Of a stretch of DNA of 64,000 nt, positions 48,470 to 60,285 are shown in pieces. Source of the stretch: Plasmopara viticola (Eukaryota > Oomycota > Peronosporomycetes > Peronosporales > Peronosporaceae); the NCBI GenBank assembly GCA_001695595.3, contig MBPM02000004.1, positions 2,170,001-2,234,000 on the forward strand, read 5' to 3'. The notes under the pieces were generated by a model. The model was not told the DNA's origin. It worked only from the letters and a program-made list of their open reading frames with translations, and did no database searches. The translations under genes and the position numbers were made by a program. Each line of letters begins with the position of its first letter. Position 1 is the stretch's first letter.

Positions 48470-48603
48470 AGTGGTTACGTGGTAAAGCAATGACAAATAA
48501 TCTAAGGAATTGGTTTGGCAGGAATATCTGCCGGCGCCTGTAAATTTGTGAAAAAGCGGTGGCTGAAGCTATGAAGCTGTACTCGATTGGTCAGCATTAA
48601 GAG

Positions 48604-48648
48604 GGGGGTGTAGCTCTAGGCAGGGGGGGGTTAGCTTTGGGCGCTCCC
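48604..48648 (-). repeat. right terminal inverted repeat of the MULE-like element
   Basis: Ends GGGCGCTCCC, includes GTGTAGCTCTAGGCAGGGGG, and is inverted relative to 46579-46623. Confidence 0.85.
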
Positions 48649-49668
48649 TTCATATGTTTCGCAACACATCAACGTGCAAACCGGTAACGATACCGGTAGG
48701 GTGCCCAAGAGCTACCCATTTTAAGAGGGTTTTCGAAATGAAAGCTAGCTTTAACCACAAAAGCTCAATTTTTTGTTAGTTGCTCCAATATACATGATCA
48801 ATGTTTTTAAAACCTTTAATGAAAGCACAAAAGCTAAGCCAATTAAGTTATTAAGTGTTGCACACGTCGATCCGAAAATATTGAATAATTGTATCTTGTA
48901 TCGTCCCACTGCGCAAGGTGCTGCGGGACCTCATCGCACTAGATATCACTTATAAAAAAACCCACAGCCACGATAGTAGAATGACTACCCGACTACCTGA
49001 ACCCTACCATAGGTTCCGAAAACCATCTTCTCGCATCTGTCGAACGAGCACTTCGCAATTCTTAGACGAGTTGCTGGCTTCTATGAGCCTAGATAGGCCG
49101 CGACGTTCTAAATTTTCCAAGCTGGGACGCATTATGGCATTCGAGCTTTACAATCAAAGTCTATGCTTGAGAATATATACAGGAAGTCCCAGCAGTAGTG
49201 ACTAAACTGCGGTGCAAGAAAATAAAGCTAATGGCTCTCACCTTTGAACAGACGGAAATTCAGAGCATTTTCTACACGCTGAAGGAGATACTGAGGCGGC
49301 CAAACGACAGCACTTTAGTCGTGGAAAGACATGTGTAGCATAACGCCAGTAGCTTAGATATGCAAGCGAATAGCGAAGGTCCGCAAGACACAGTAGAAAA
49401 TAAAGGTCAACATGTGGTTAGCATAAAGCAACTATGTATGGGTAACATAGGCTCGCAAAACAAAGTGGATAATTAAGGACCAGATGTGGCTAATGAAGTA
49501 AAATCAGGGGCGAGTAGCACAGTCCCGTTCTGAGAGAGTAAAAAAACAATACAAATTTGATTTTTTGGTATCCTGTGACAGACAAAGAGAGCGTATTGTA
49601 TTGTATTACGTTATCGCGTTGCCAAGTTATGCACGTGCTAGGCTCAGTCTGGCTAGTCCACGGCATAG
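48649..49668. other. gene-free DNA between the MULE-like element and the dispersed repeat
   Basis: A plus-strand frame at 48918-49205 (95 codons) is serine- and arginine-rich without a known domain. The block 49167-49195 with a TATA-like core resembles 7253-7281 (see the dispersed repeat). Nothing else is recognisable. Confidence 0.35.
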
Positions 49669-49906
49669 AGTGGTGTCCGCATACGTCGGGTCTCGTTCGG
49701 CGGGCGGTGCAGCCAGCACCGAGGTCGCTGCACCGCCCGTTATTTTGTTTATTTCTCACTTGGTAAGAGCCCAGGTGGCGCCCTGGTGCTGGAGACCGTC
49801 GCGTCGAGGGTGAGACTCGTTAGAGACCTGCAGATGCCCGAGAGCACCTGCCAGAAGCGCGCGAGCATTTAGCCCCCGCGCTTGGAAGGAGGGCGCCTCC
49901 CCAATT
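49669..49906 (+). repeat. GC-rich dispersed repeat, copy 2
   Basis: Same unit and orientation as 7385-7618. This copy has an undamaged 13-bp inverted repeat, CGGGCGGTGCAGC (49701-49713) and GCTGCACCGCCCG (49727-49739), around a 13-base loop. A second smaller hairpin (AGCGCG..CGCGCT) near the 3' end is present in both copies. It has no coding capacity of note. No flanking gene lies within 3 kb except the MULE-like element upstream. Confidence 0.8.
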
Positions 49907-52900
49907 TTTTCCCTGATAAGAGAGCGTAATCATAAGACATTCTGACGGTATAGCAGGCCATTGTGTGCGCTCCAGCTAAAGAGGGGCCATAATTACTGGA
50001 ATTTGAACATCTTGGAACTTTCGACTTTGAAGTACATGATGTGGTTTCCTTTCGAATCATGCCGTTGTCAAGCGTCAACCTGGCCTACCACCGATATACT
50101 TGGAACAGAGTGAAGGCCAATGTTCGACATAATCAAAGATAGATATCGACTTTTTCTGGCCTGACTAAGCTGAAAATGTCTCAGAGATGGCGCTCTAAAA
50201 GATAAATACCCCTCTTAGGAATACAATTACATTATTTGTTCAGGACATTTTTTTAGGTCAGTCCTATAAGCAGCGTAAGGTGGCTTAGAAATTCTTGGCG
50301 ATCCCAAAGATTTTAAAAATAGTTTATGAAAGCACTCAGGTGGTGTCAAGGAATCACCTTTTAAACTTACACTTGATAGCAGATTTGGGCACGTCATTTC
50401 CTTAAAAAATTGCTTGGAACAAGAGCTCATTAACTGCTACATCGACGGAAATGCAAAGGGTGGTATGCTGAATATGTCGAAATCCTCGCACTCGTCACCG
50501 ACCTTATGTGAGAAAAACAGTAAGCGGCGGCGACTTCATATACGGTGCACTTGTTTCGGTAGATAGCGGATATCATCCGAATGAGGCGAAAAATTTCTTA
50601 GGGTGGTTAGTATGTTTATCGGTATGCTTTAAGAGTCTCTCACAAGTTACCAAATTGTTTTTGAACGGCTATTTTATCCATTTCGATTTTATTTAGACAT
50701 AACATGGCGATAAATTCGTGCCAAGCCGCTCTGAAGGCAGTCAGTTGGTACCGAAGACCCATCCAGGTCAGCAGAAGCAATTATTGTTAGATACAATAAG
50801 CCATATGATTTCATCGAAAAATGCGTCTATTCGGCGGAGGAAATTTAAGCGCCCGTGTAATTTGTGAACAGCCATGGAGCTTGAGCAACCTCCCCATCCA
50901 AAAGTAAGACCTTTTCTGCTTGGCTTACACTCTGTTGTCTAAAAAAGTCATAAAATGGTTCGGTCCAGCCACTTGTCTCTCGAAGTCTGGGTCCGATCTC
51001 TTTAAGAAGTGCATAAAAAGTTGCTAGAATTTTATCACCAGGATGCAATGGTAGTATCCAACTTGAAAGCTCACGAGATAATATTTTCTTCTCAAGCGAA
51101 CCGAGACAGCTCTGGAGAAGCCAGAGACTTGTTATCAGGATTGATCTTTATCACTATCTTTAGCGCGAGCTCGTGGTCGCGTATAAACTTCTGCGCCTTG
51201 TGTAGGAGGAATAAAGCCAATGTGAAAGCCGCCACTTTTGGCGCTACATGACTGCCAAGGTCAGGTAAACTTCTTCGTGGAATGCAAAGTGAAGAAGAGG
51301 TGCCCTCACGGGTGGCGAAAGCTCTCTGAGTAAAACCACAGTTTTCTGCTTTACCAAAGCCGTAAAATTTACTGGAACTGCTTTATTACGATCGATCGAA
51401 GGCCGGCAAAAGTGTAAATCAGAAGCAATAAGTGCTTAGTTTGTAAGCCGCCGTATTTTATAGTGTATCGGGAATGGTCGAAACAACTTTATAGTTGCGG
51501 TGGGAACGCTACCTTCCAGCAGTTGACTTTGCATTTAGCTAGAGCCGGTATATATCGCAGGAAATTTGCCTTTGACCCACCAGAGAAATACATTGCGCTC
51601 AAAACTTACGGACGCAAACTACTTACTATAGGGTGCTTGAGTTGAGAGTTGCAAAACTTTAAAAAAATACTCAGTATCAATGCTTGCAACAACTTCCAAA
51701 ACGTGGCAATAAATGGTGAGATCGTAGTTACGGTTTAAAGTTACAGACACGTAGTGGTGACAGCTCTGAAGAGTTCATCTAGCTTTTCCTGTCCTGGGTA
51801 CAGGCCACCACTTTTAAAAGCTTTGAGTAGGATCGGACACTGTGATTGAAGTATGCCGAATTTATCGTGAGGACACGCTGGAGCCAATGCTTTCTTTTTA
51901 GCTAAGTTGAAGTTACTTTCACAAATAGAAGCGGTCCTCAAAGCAGGCATGGCCCAGCATCGACGAGAAATACCCATCCGGAAGATTCTTTTCTTTTTCT
52001 AAACCCGATGCTCAGAGGGAGAGAGGAAAATCTACGGCTTTATGGCTTACGTCGCATCCTATTTTAATTAAAAATGTCATGTATAGATCTTCCTCTATTT
52101 CTTTTGGTACAATAATAATGACCGCATCAACTAGAGCAGCTTAGTTTTAGTTGTGATCTTTTTCATGGCCGATAAGTGTGACGCTAAGCGTTGGGCTACT
52201 ACCTTCTTCAAAAAATTTTTATTTGCCTAAGCAGCTCCCTGGTGGGTCACCATTTTAACACTCGCCACACACTTTACAAGGGCAACCTTGAAGGCATAAC
52301 GCTTGCTGGCACCTACTCACTTGTAAGCTAAGGCTTTGCAGACACAGCCTCTGTTCTGGCGCTCACCAAGAAATCTTAAATCTTCCTAGACCTCCTTTGT
52401 TTATGATGCCGTGTGACTGCATCATGTCTACTGTTTCTTATCACATGGTGTAGAAATTTGATCTCGCTTAAAGCTTCGGATTTATTTAAGACCAGCGCCG
52501 TTTTGAGTCGATTCTTGCAGAAGCAGTACTGAAAATTAAACCGGGATCGACGTCCAGGCAGAAAAGCGTGGTGCTATCATACAAAGGATTAATGTGTACA
52601 GAGAGCTAGATCTTGTTTGAAACGGTGCAATCGTTCAATTTACAATAGCGGCATAGTACGATCATTTACCACTGCTCTAATATCAAGTGAGGCTCACAGC
52701 GTGGCGGACGGATTGATAAGTCACATTTGCGATATCGACATTGTTTCTTCGTGAACAGGCAGCTAACCATCGGATACAATCGAGTCATAAATCTGCGAAA
52801 AGGAATTTTTTAATGCGCGTACGAAAGTGATTAGCCCTGTCATCAGGGTGAAAAGTTTCATGGGCAAGATGCTTCTAAGGGTTATAAAGCGAGCATACCT

Positions 52901-55395
52901 TTAAATATTGGTTTAAAATAAAATATGAGACAGGATTTGTTCTGAGAATCTAAAACTGAAGTGGTAATGATTTTCGGAAAAATCCTCATGCATAATAGCT
53001 TTATTTTCCTTTGACTCTAAACGAGCACTCAATTTGATTTGATAAGTTGCTCGAACGAAATTTGCAAAAAGGCGTAAAAGTCTTTACAGAGCCGAAAGTA
53101 TGGATTTATCAGTATCATTAGCCATGGACCTTGTGCGGCGATTTGTTTTAGTCATTAAAGATTGCCAAGTTACTTAATAGATATCACGATGCTGAATAAG
53201 AATATCAGAAGCATTTTTAGTGTATTGTAAAGCAATGTGCACAAAAGAGGCCATTGACCTAATACTTTTCATTGCGAGACATAGTCAGATTTTACATAAA
53301 TAATTTCGAGCTTAATTTACCTACGCTCCTTCGTCGAGATTTTAAAGGTATATAATGCTTCTGCGAAATCGAATCTCGGAACAAGCTTGAACTTGTCACA
53401 AACAGGCATATAATATACATCACAGCTTACACACATCTATACATCTGTGCTAGACCTCGACTAGAAATAAGACATTTACATTACTGGTGGTAATACTGGT
53501 GAAATGTCTGTTGGACACCAAGCGCCATCTTTGTCTTATGGCCTCGCCATAAACTCGGACTTCATATACGGCGTTGTATAAACAAGTCAGTCATCGATCG
53601 ACATTAGCACGCTCGCCTTCTAAGTGAGCGATAGCTGTTGCAAGAAAACTCGTTAAGAAGCAATTAAAATTATAGAAATGCGCAAAAAAATCTGCTCTGA
53701 TGATTTTTTCTGAGGCACTAAATTCTACTATCACTTTCTATTGTATACTATCAAGACAACTTGTTATTGTCGCGACCATCGTCAAATTAACCATCGATCC
53801 ACTCTTTAAGTCATTTTGAAGAAAGGTAGCAGATCATGGTCATAGCGGCAACAGAGGCATCTATCACAATCAAGGCACCTAAATATCCGTATCGGGAGCT
53901 TAACCTGTAATTTTACTTTCCTGGATAGTTCTTTATTTATAATGCGGGATTCTTATATAGTTACACAAGCATGACTGCAGATGCACACTATTTGACCAGT
54001 CTAATTTCAGCCAGCGATAAAAATTAGCTGTACAAATTGTATGACTGAATCTCTGCAGCAAATATTTTGCTGGCGGGTATCGGTTTGTAGATGCCATAAT
54101 GCACAAACTTAAGAACATCAACAAGCCTAACTAATTAACTATAAAGGAAATGGAAAATCTGTACGATCAATATATTCCCGCCGCCAATGCACCTGTATTA
54201 ATCAGGGTATATTAATAGGTATAGAAATAAATATAACATGTTAATGTCGGGCGTTGGAGCTAACGCAATCGCTTGTCAGCTCGTAGGTGAGACAATAAGA
54301 TTTTTCATTGCCCATTCCTTGAGAAATGCACCGATTATGTGTTCTTGCTACAATAGCATAATAGCGAAAGATGTCTTGATCGGCAGTGCTATAGATTTGT
54401 TATGAGATTCGGTCCAGCGGGCTTAAGGGTGCCACTACTGGGTGGTTCCTGTACGCCAGATTGTAGTCCATCTACGTCATTCTTGAGGTGAAAGCCTGTT
54501 TGCAAACAAGCGGCTTAGATCGTTATTTTGACGTTGCTATCTCCACTTTATATTGTTTCGCGCGAGATGGGCCGACGTTTAGGCCATTGACGAATACAAT
54601 TACTTGACTTGTTGGAGGAGTGGTGAAATTGTAAAGAAAATCACCAAATTTTAATTTATGGACAAATTAATAAAGCTTTTGAATTTCTAGTTTACAATAC
54701 ACGGACGGTGAGCGCTAGCAAAGCCCAGGTTCGACGAAAGGAACGCTGTGCACTTACATTTATTTGTGGTGTAGCCATTAGAGGAATGGAGAGTTAAGTT
54801 GACGAAAAGCTTGTGTTTCCGAGCGTATTATTTGGTGATATTGTCGGCTTACTGGTGATGAGCGAAATTGGATTGATAATAATATTTATCCTTGTGATTT
54901 AAAGTGTTATACCAAAACAATTTCTAAGGATAGTGCTCCATGGTGCGTGGTCGAATTCTGTCCTATTCGCCTTTATTTAACCGCGTGATAACTTTAACGT
55001 AGAAAATCAAAATGGCTAAATCGGTGACCCGATCTACTCAAATGACCTTAAGTATTAAGGGAGAAAAATTGTGCACCACAATCCGATCGGCTGCGTAAAA
55101 CCTAATCCACTACGCAAAACACCAAAAACACTAAATAGTCATTAACATCTCACGTACCACATCGACAATTTACGTACGCACCGATCATTTGCGATCTAAT
55201 AGTAGGAGCAGAAAGATACAAGTAGTATATTATAGTTAGATATAGTTAAACGACTAGACGTCACACATCACGTCCCACTCATAGCTGTCACGACCTGATT
55301 TTGATCCGATAAATAAAGTTTTCTGCGAATGAGTAATTTCGGTTCATCAAAATAAACAAAGACTATGAGCTCTGTATGGGAAGCTGGTCAAACTT
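49907..55395. other. gene-free decayed DNA
   Basis: No frame exceeds ~80 codons with any recognisable content; the best (minus 50845-51048 and 51741-51977) could not be assigned. Stops are dense in all frames from 52 to 55 kb. No RNA gene is seen. Confidence 0.4.
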
Positions 55396-55399
55396 CTCG

Positions 55400-55860
55400 C
55401 AAATGAAGTTTGGTCTCAAAGCACGTTTGTAAATGATCATGAGATTGAAGAGTACGGACTGCTTTTCTTCTAATCTTGTGTGAAAAAGCCAACGAAGAGC
55501 GAAATCTGGTCATGACAAGAATGATCTGTATTAAATATCTGCATTATCATCTTGCAAGGCTCGACGAACGGACTAAGTCGGGGTTGAGGACGTTTATGTC
55601 GGCACGCCTATTCAAAAGCGTGCGTGGGTATGTAAGACAATGTATGAACTGCAAAATTGAGCATGGACATTAAGAGCTTCAAGTTATTTTGCTAGATACT
55701 AAACAAAAGACAGCAAAAGGGCATATGGAGCTTTGAGAAAGGATGTTGGAAAATACACAAGCTACTGTCCTTTTCTAGCTCATTACGATGGACCGTTTTC
55801 GTATCGGTTTCAAATTACCTGGGTTATACACATTTTTTTACTTGTAGAGACCACGACGAG
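55400..55860 (+). mobile_element. Ty3/gypsy integrase relic
   Basis: At about 55440-55480 DHEIEEYGLLFF resembles the '...DE.GLL...' lead-in to integrase. HYHLARLDERTKSGLR then matches the HHCC histidine region 'H....GHLDE.KT..R'. RLFKSVRGYVRQCMNCKIEHG (55604-55670) matches 'f..dv..YV..C..C...K' with both zinc cysteines. After a stop, TAKGHMEL and ITMDRFRIGFKLPGLYT (about 55780-55840) fit '...P.E..G.D.......I.V..D.FT.......L'. Several stops. A third independent gypsy remnant in the window. Confidence 0.7.
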
Positions 55861-58800
55861 TAGATCGAGCACCGCCCGAACGACTTAAACCTAAATACGA
55901 AACGTATCGTTCTCTTTTTTAATATATAGCGGAGCTACCCGGCTCAGTGTGCTTTGCACCTATAAGTGGCACTACCATATCGTGTGACACGGGTTTGAAA
56001 ACGCAGTATATAATATTGAGCAGTTTACAGAAAACTATATAGCTTAATGTTTACTAGTCAATGCAGTTTTGCAGTATTTGCTATGCCAGCTCGCAATTAT
56101 CGATAGATTTAGATGAAGCTCAGCACAATTGTTTTTGGTAAGGTCATGTCGGTGTACGATAAATATTACTTTTCGAGTCAAACAAATACTTTCCTGCGAC
56201 ACGTATCTAGATTGAAGTAGAGGAGAAAATATGGAGACTTAGGATCATGACTATTTATAAGCAAATGGCTTTAACAGCATTGCTATACTTGGAAAAACTC
56301 GTAGCTGATCAACACATTAAATTATACAAATGATAGTCTATGTAAATAAAGCAAGAAGCTCAATTTCCATAAACATGTTGAAAGATTGAATACGCTGATT
56401 CTGAAGGATGCATTATAAAGCTGCAAAGGGATTTGAAGCGATATGTTTGAGTAGAGAGTAGGTCTTCAGCGCTAACATTGCTCTGTTGAGGCCTCTTCGA
56501 CAAAAAGTAAAAAAAAATCGTTGAAAGAGCCGACTTCTACGGCGAAAGTCCCACGTAAATTGGAGCCACCCGCAGTAAGTACGAAGAGGAGGGGGATCTA
56601 ATTGCTATGATATTCGTTTGTTGTGATCAGAACAGCAAAGAAAATGGGCTTTAATGTGTTATAACCCAGATTTCGCGCCTGGAAAGAAAATGCTGAATTG
56701 TCAGCTTGTACAGGTCTTCAAGCCCCTCAACTTGAAGTCACGTTTCCCTGTAAACTGTCAGTCTGAAATAAAGTTTTATGTGAATTTAGCCCTTCTGGCA
56801 GATACAGCGAAAAATCTCTAGTTAATGGTAATTTGGCTACGATATTAATGGGAAGGACTGCATACGGTGACCCGAGCAAAACACCCGATGATTTACTACG
56901 GCGTGGTAACGAATTAATAATTTGATCATAAACAGTATGGGCGGGAGGAAATCGAAAAGTTTATGACCTCCGGTCAACATGAATTCTAGCTATGCTGACA
57001 AATGTGAGGTGGACTTTCGAGTTATTAGTCAACATATGAACATCTGTCGGTGCTTCCTCTGTAGCGATACCCGCTATTGCGATCACGTTTCCCCTGCACC
57101 AAAGAACGCCATGGTACCAAGAGCTGAAATACCACGACCAGCAACTGCGTTCTGTAGAGTTCCAAAGAGAATCAGAAATGTCAACAAGGCTTTTGACTGA
57201 ATAAATTCGGCTATATTGAACAGATCTTGCTTAATCATGACTAAATTGCTACCTAGATGGCTGTAAAACATTTCAATGAATCATGGATGGTCCTTGTCGA
57301 CCCTGAAGCGTGAGGCAATACGCTCGACGGTCCACTATCAAAGAATACAAGCCATTTGCCGAGGCTTTATGAGCACCTTTACTTTACGTTGTCTTCGTCC
57401 ATTGAGCGGCAAGGACGCTCATGAGCCGAGTTGGCCAGCATGATGGTCATTAAATACCAGAAAAGAATATTGATTGTGGCAAGGACAGGAGTTCGATTTT
57501 GGAGGGAGACGAATTTGCGGAGAGGTACTCGCAATTTGGGTGACATTGTCAGCTTTCGACCAAAGCCAATTGGGCAAGGCTCTACAGAAGAGATTTTTAT
57601 ATATACGCAAGTGCCTTCAATAAAGGAAGTACGATCGAGCCCCTACCACTGTTTGCCAGAAAGCGTAAGTGAAACAGCTAACTGTAAAGTTTGGAAGTAT
57701 AGAGCGAGGTCAGACAAATCCGTGTAAAGTGCCACGTAAGCCACTGAGCGATGATCACAAGACATAGCCCTTGCTGATTGTCATGAGTGATATGGATACG
57801 ACGGACGAGGCTATATTACTGCACGTGATATGGCACGTTGAGCATTCACTGCGTTCCGGTGCTTATGTGACTGGCATAAAGGCAAGCCAATAAAGGCAAG
57901 TTTGTGTCACTCTGCGTAAGGTGGCGCCAAATCATTGAGTACCTTCCATATATCTTCAAGGGTGTAATTGGCTTCTGCAATGTATCGAGAGTGAGGCTCT
58001 CTCGGGCTCTACGATTTTTCCGAGCATTGCTCATCCTGAGCAGTGCTCTTTCTATTCTCGTGATGGTAGTTGGCCGCAGGCCGTTGCATCAAAGGCAAAA
58101 ATCATACCATTTTATAAGCAATAATCATTGGGAACATGCCGCATACCATAACAGGTCTGATTGACGGTAGGCAAGAAATTGCAGACAAGACCATAAAATT
58201 AAACGTGGACAGATACGTAATCCACTTAGCAACGCGTGTCGTGGACAGTATTCGCTGCGATCTAATCGTCGAGAGGGTGAGGCAAACGAGTGCTTCACTA
58301 TTGGTGCATGTGGGGCGGCATATAAATCGGTGACAGTTCGCCCTGATGAGCAAAATCTTTGATGGACGTCAATGTGAGCGTCGGTGCATCAGTGCAAAAT
58401 CTTGTCGACACAAGTATTACGCGTACCACCTTCAAAGACGGCCTATTTTGTCGAGAAAATAGATGACGCAGCAATCACTGGAAAGTGCAGACCAAGAGGG
58501 AGTTATGCCAGACAACTCGGTATATGATGACGGCGCTTGGATATGTTCCCAGATATACGTACAGTCGAAAAAGGAATAATCCTGAAGTAATACCTTCTGT
58601 GACCGCTTCAGGTTAGCTCGAATAGAAGTCCATGGCAAATATTGAATAGACTTAGAAATCCTTTAGGACGTACAGTTTTATGCTTTATAGAGACCAACTT
58701 CACATCTTTATTGTACAAAGCAGTCTTAGAAAAAAGACTATGTTCACGAAATAGATGCGTGACCGGATGTGGTCTCACGAGGCCTACCCTTCTCGTTTCC

Positions 58801-60285
58801 AATTTACAGAGGTGTGCATCACTAAGTTGGCTTAAGCCCCGCAACCAAATACTGCTTGCCACGACAGTGGCTCAGTGCTCTCGATTGAGTCGACGAATAT
58901 CTTTAGCTGCTTATGTATGAGAGTGGCATATCCTTTACTGAGGTCAACCTACCAAAAAGTGTGATTTAAGAGTCTGCTAATAGCTGCCAATTCTTCAGTC
59001 TATCCGGACTCCAGTCTTCACTATTACGTTTGAAGTGGACTTCTTGAAAATTGACACAAGTTAAGTGTGGACCTCGCCAAACGTGCTACGTTCCCTTGTA
59101 GGTAGGCTTCGCAAAAGTCAAGAACACCAAACTACAACTGATATGTAAGTCTCCGCGGATTATTCTCAATCTGGATGGACACCTCACAAACATTACTGCT
59201 GCTAAGTTTCCCAAAAAAACGTTCTATCAAAGTTGCTATAACATAATAATGCGGCAATATGAGGTTTTGAAGAGCAAAGTCGTGCAAAGTTGCCGCGGTC
59301 GGCAAGAAATCTAAAACTCTGAGAAGTTTAGCTTAAGATTTTGCTATAGCAAGATCGTCACAATCAATTCACACGGTCTGGAGTCGCGGTGCGACAAGAA
59401 AGCGATGCATTTCAATAGCCTACCCGCGTGGGTAGTTTTGTTATCTAATTACGGATAGAGGCTAGAACATTAGTAACGGGAATTATTAACTAGCCATGTG
59501 GCTAGTTTTTTCAAAAAAACAACCAGAGAGCCGCCAGAAATGATTGACTGCCTGCACGAGCACTTTGATCACAGTATTTTCAGTCTAGCGGTTTCTACTG
59601 AGAGGGTGACTTGAGCAAGATTAAGCTGCTGTGGCCTTTGATTCTCCATGCGCTACAGAATCGGATCGATCGGCTGCAAGCCGACCTCTTCGTTAACTTT
59701 GATTAATTACACTGAACCACAAACTTAACATTATCGCGCTCATCATTACTTACCAATGCATTTGATCTCGATCTCATTTTGCTTTCAGCACTCATTTTGC
59801 GTTTAACAGAGGCATGTTGAGCTTTGGCCTTAAATTAAGTCGCATATCCCGAGAAGCCTTTGGAAACCCCAATAATTTTCGGCATAAGAAGTCATCAATT
59901 TAAAACACTCGAAATGCCTATCAGTTTGACTTTTAGAGCTCCAAAGTCAGCGATACACTCTGATCAGCTCGACTAGTCGCGGCCTTTTTTACGGTAAGTA
60001 GGAGTGTTATGCGCGAGGTAATCTCGTTAGCATAACTGCTCCATCTTCTTCACAGCGAGAACAAGTAGCGCGAAACAAGTGTTCTCGATTAATCGTATTG
60101 ATTGCCCTGGAAGCTCAATCTGGATGACAAGTAATTTTGCATAAAGCCAAAAATACCTGAACAGATCGGAAAACGATTCAGGGGGTAGATAGAGCTGATA
60201 AATCACAACATTTAGGGGATACTAAGGCTGTCCAATCTAATAGCTTCCATAAGAAATACATTTGTTTAGCCGCCGCGAAGCCGTC
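55861..60285. other. gene-free decayed DNA with two twin hairpins
   Basis: Small frames at 57083-57271 (minus; hydrophobic), 57431-57727, 58136-58333 and 58642-58920 (plus) carry no domain I can name. Two similar hairpins at 59420-59435 and 59489-59506 are listed separately. Confidence 0.4.
59420..59511. repeat. two related hairpins followed by T runs
   Basis: CTACCC-GCGT-GGGTAG at 59420-59435, followed by TTTT, and ACTAGCCA-TG-TGGCTAGT at 59489-59506, followed by a T run. The shared core differs by one base pair swapped on both sides (CTACCC/GGGTAG against CTAGCC/GGCTAG), so pairing is kept. They resemble intrinsic terminators in form, but the context is eukaryotic. Confidence 0.7.

Larger units (their letters stand above)
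46579..48648. mobile_element. Pack-MULE-like element with captured PEPCK gene
   Basis: The left terminal inverted repeat 46579-46623 (GGGAGCGCCTATAGCTACAC, seven C, CTGCCTAGAGCTACACCCCC) is the reverse complement of 48604-48648 at about 41 of 45 positions. Flanking 8-mers TTTATATA and TTCATATG agree at 6 of 8, compatible with a decayed 8-bp target duplication. Inside are a plus-strand PEP carboxykinase pseudogene (46706-47996) and, 10 bp beyond it, a minus-strand MULE transposase N-terminus (48006-48469) that starts beside the right terminus. The transposase catalytic part is missing where PEPCK sits. Mutator-like origin is inferred from the transposase fragment. Confidence 0.65.
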
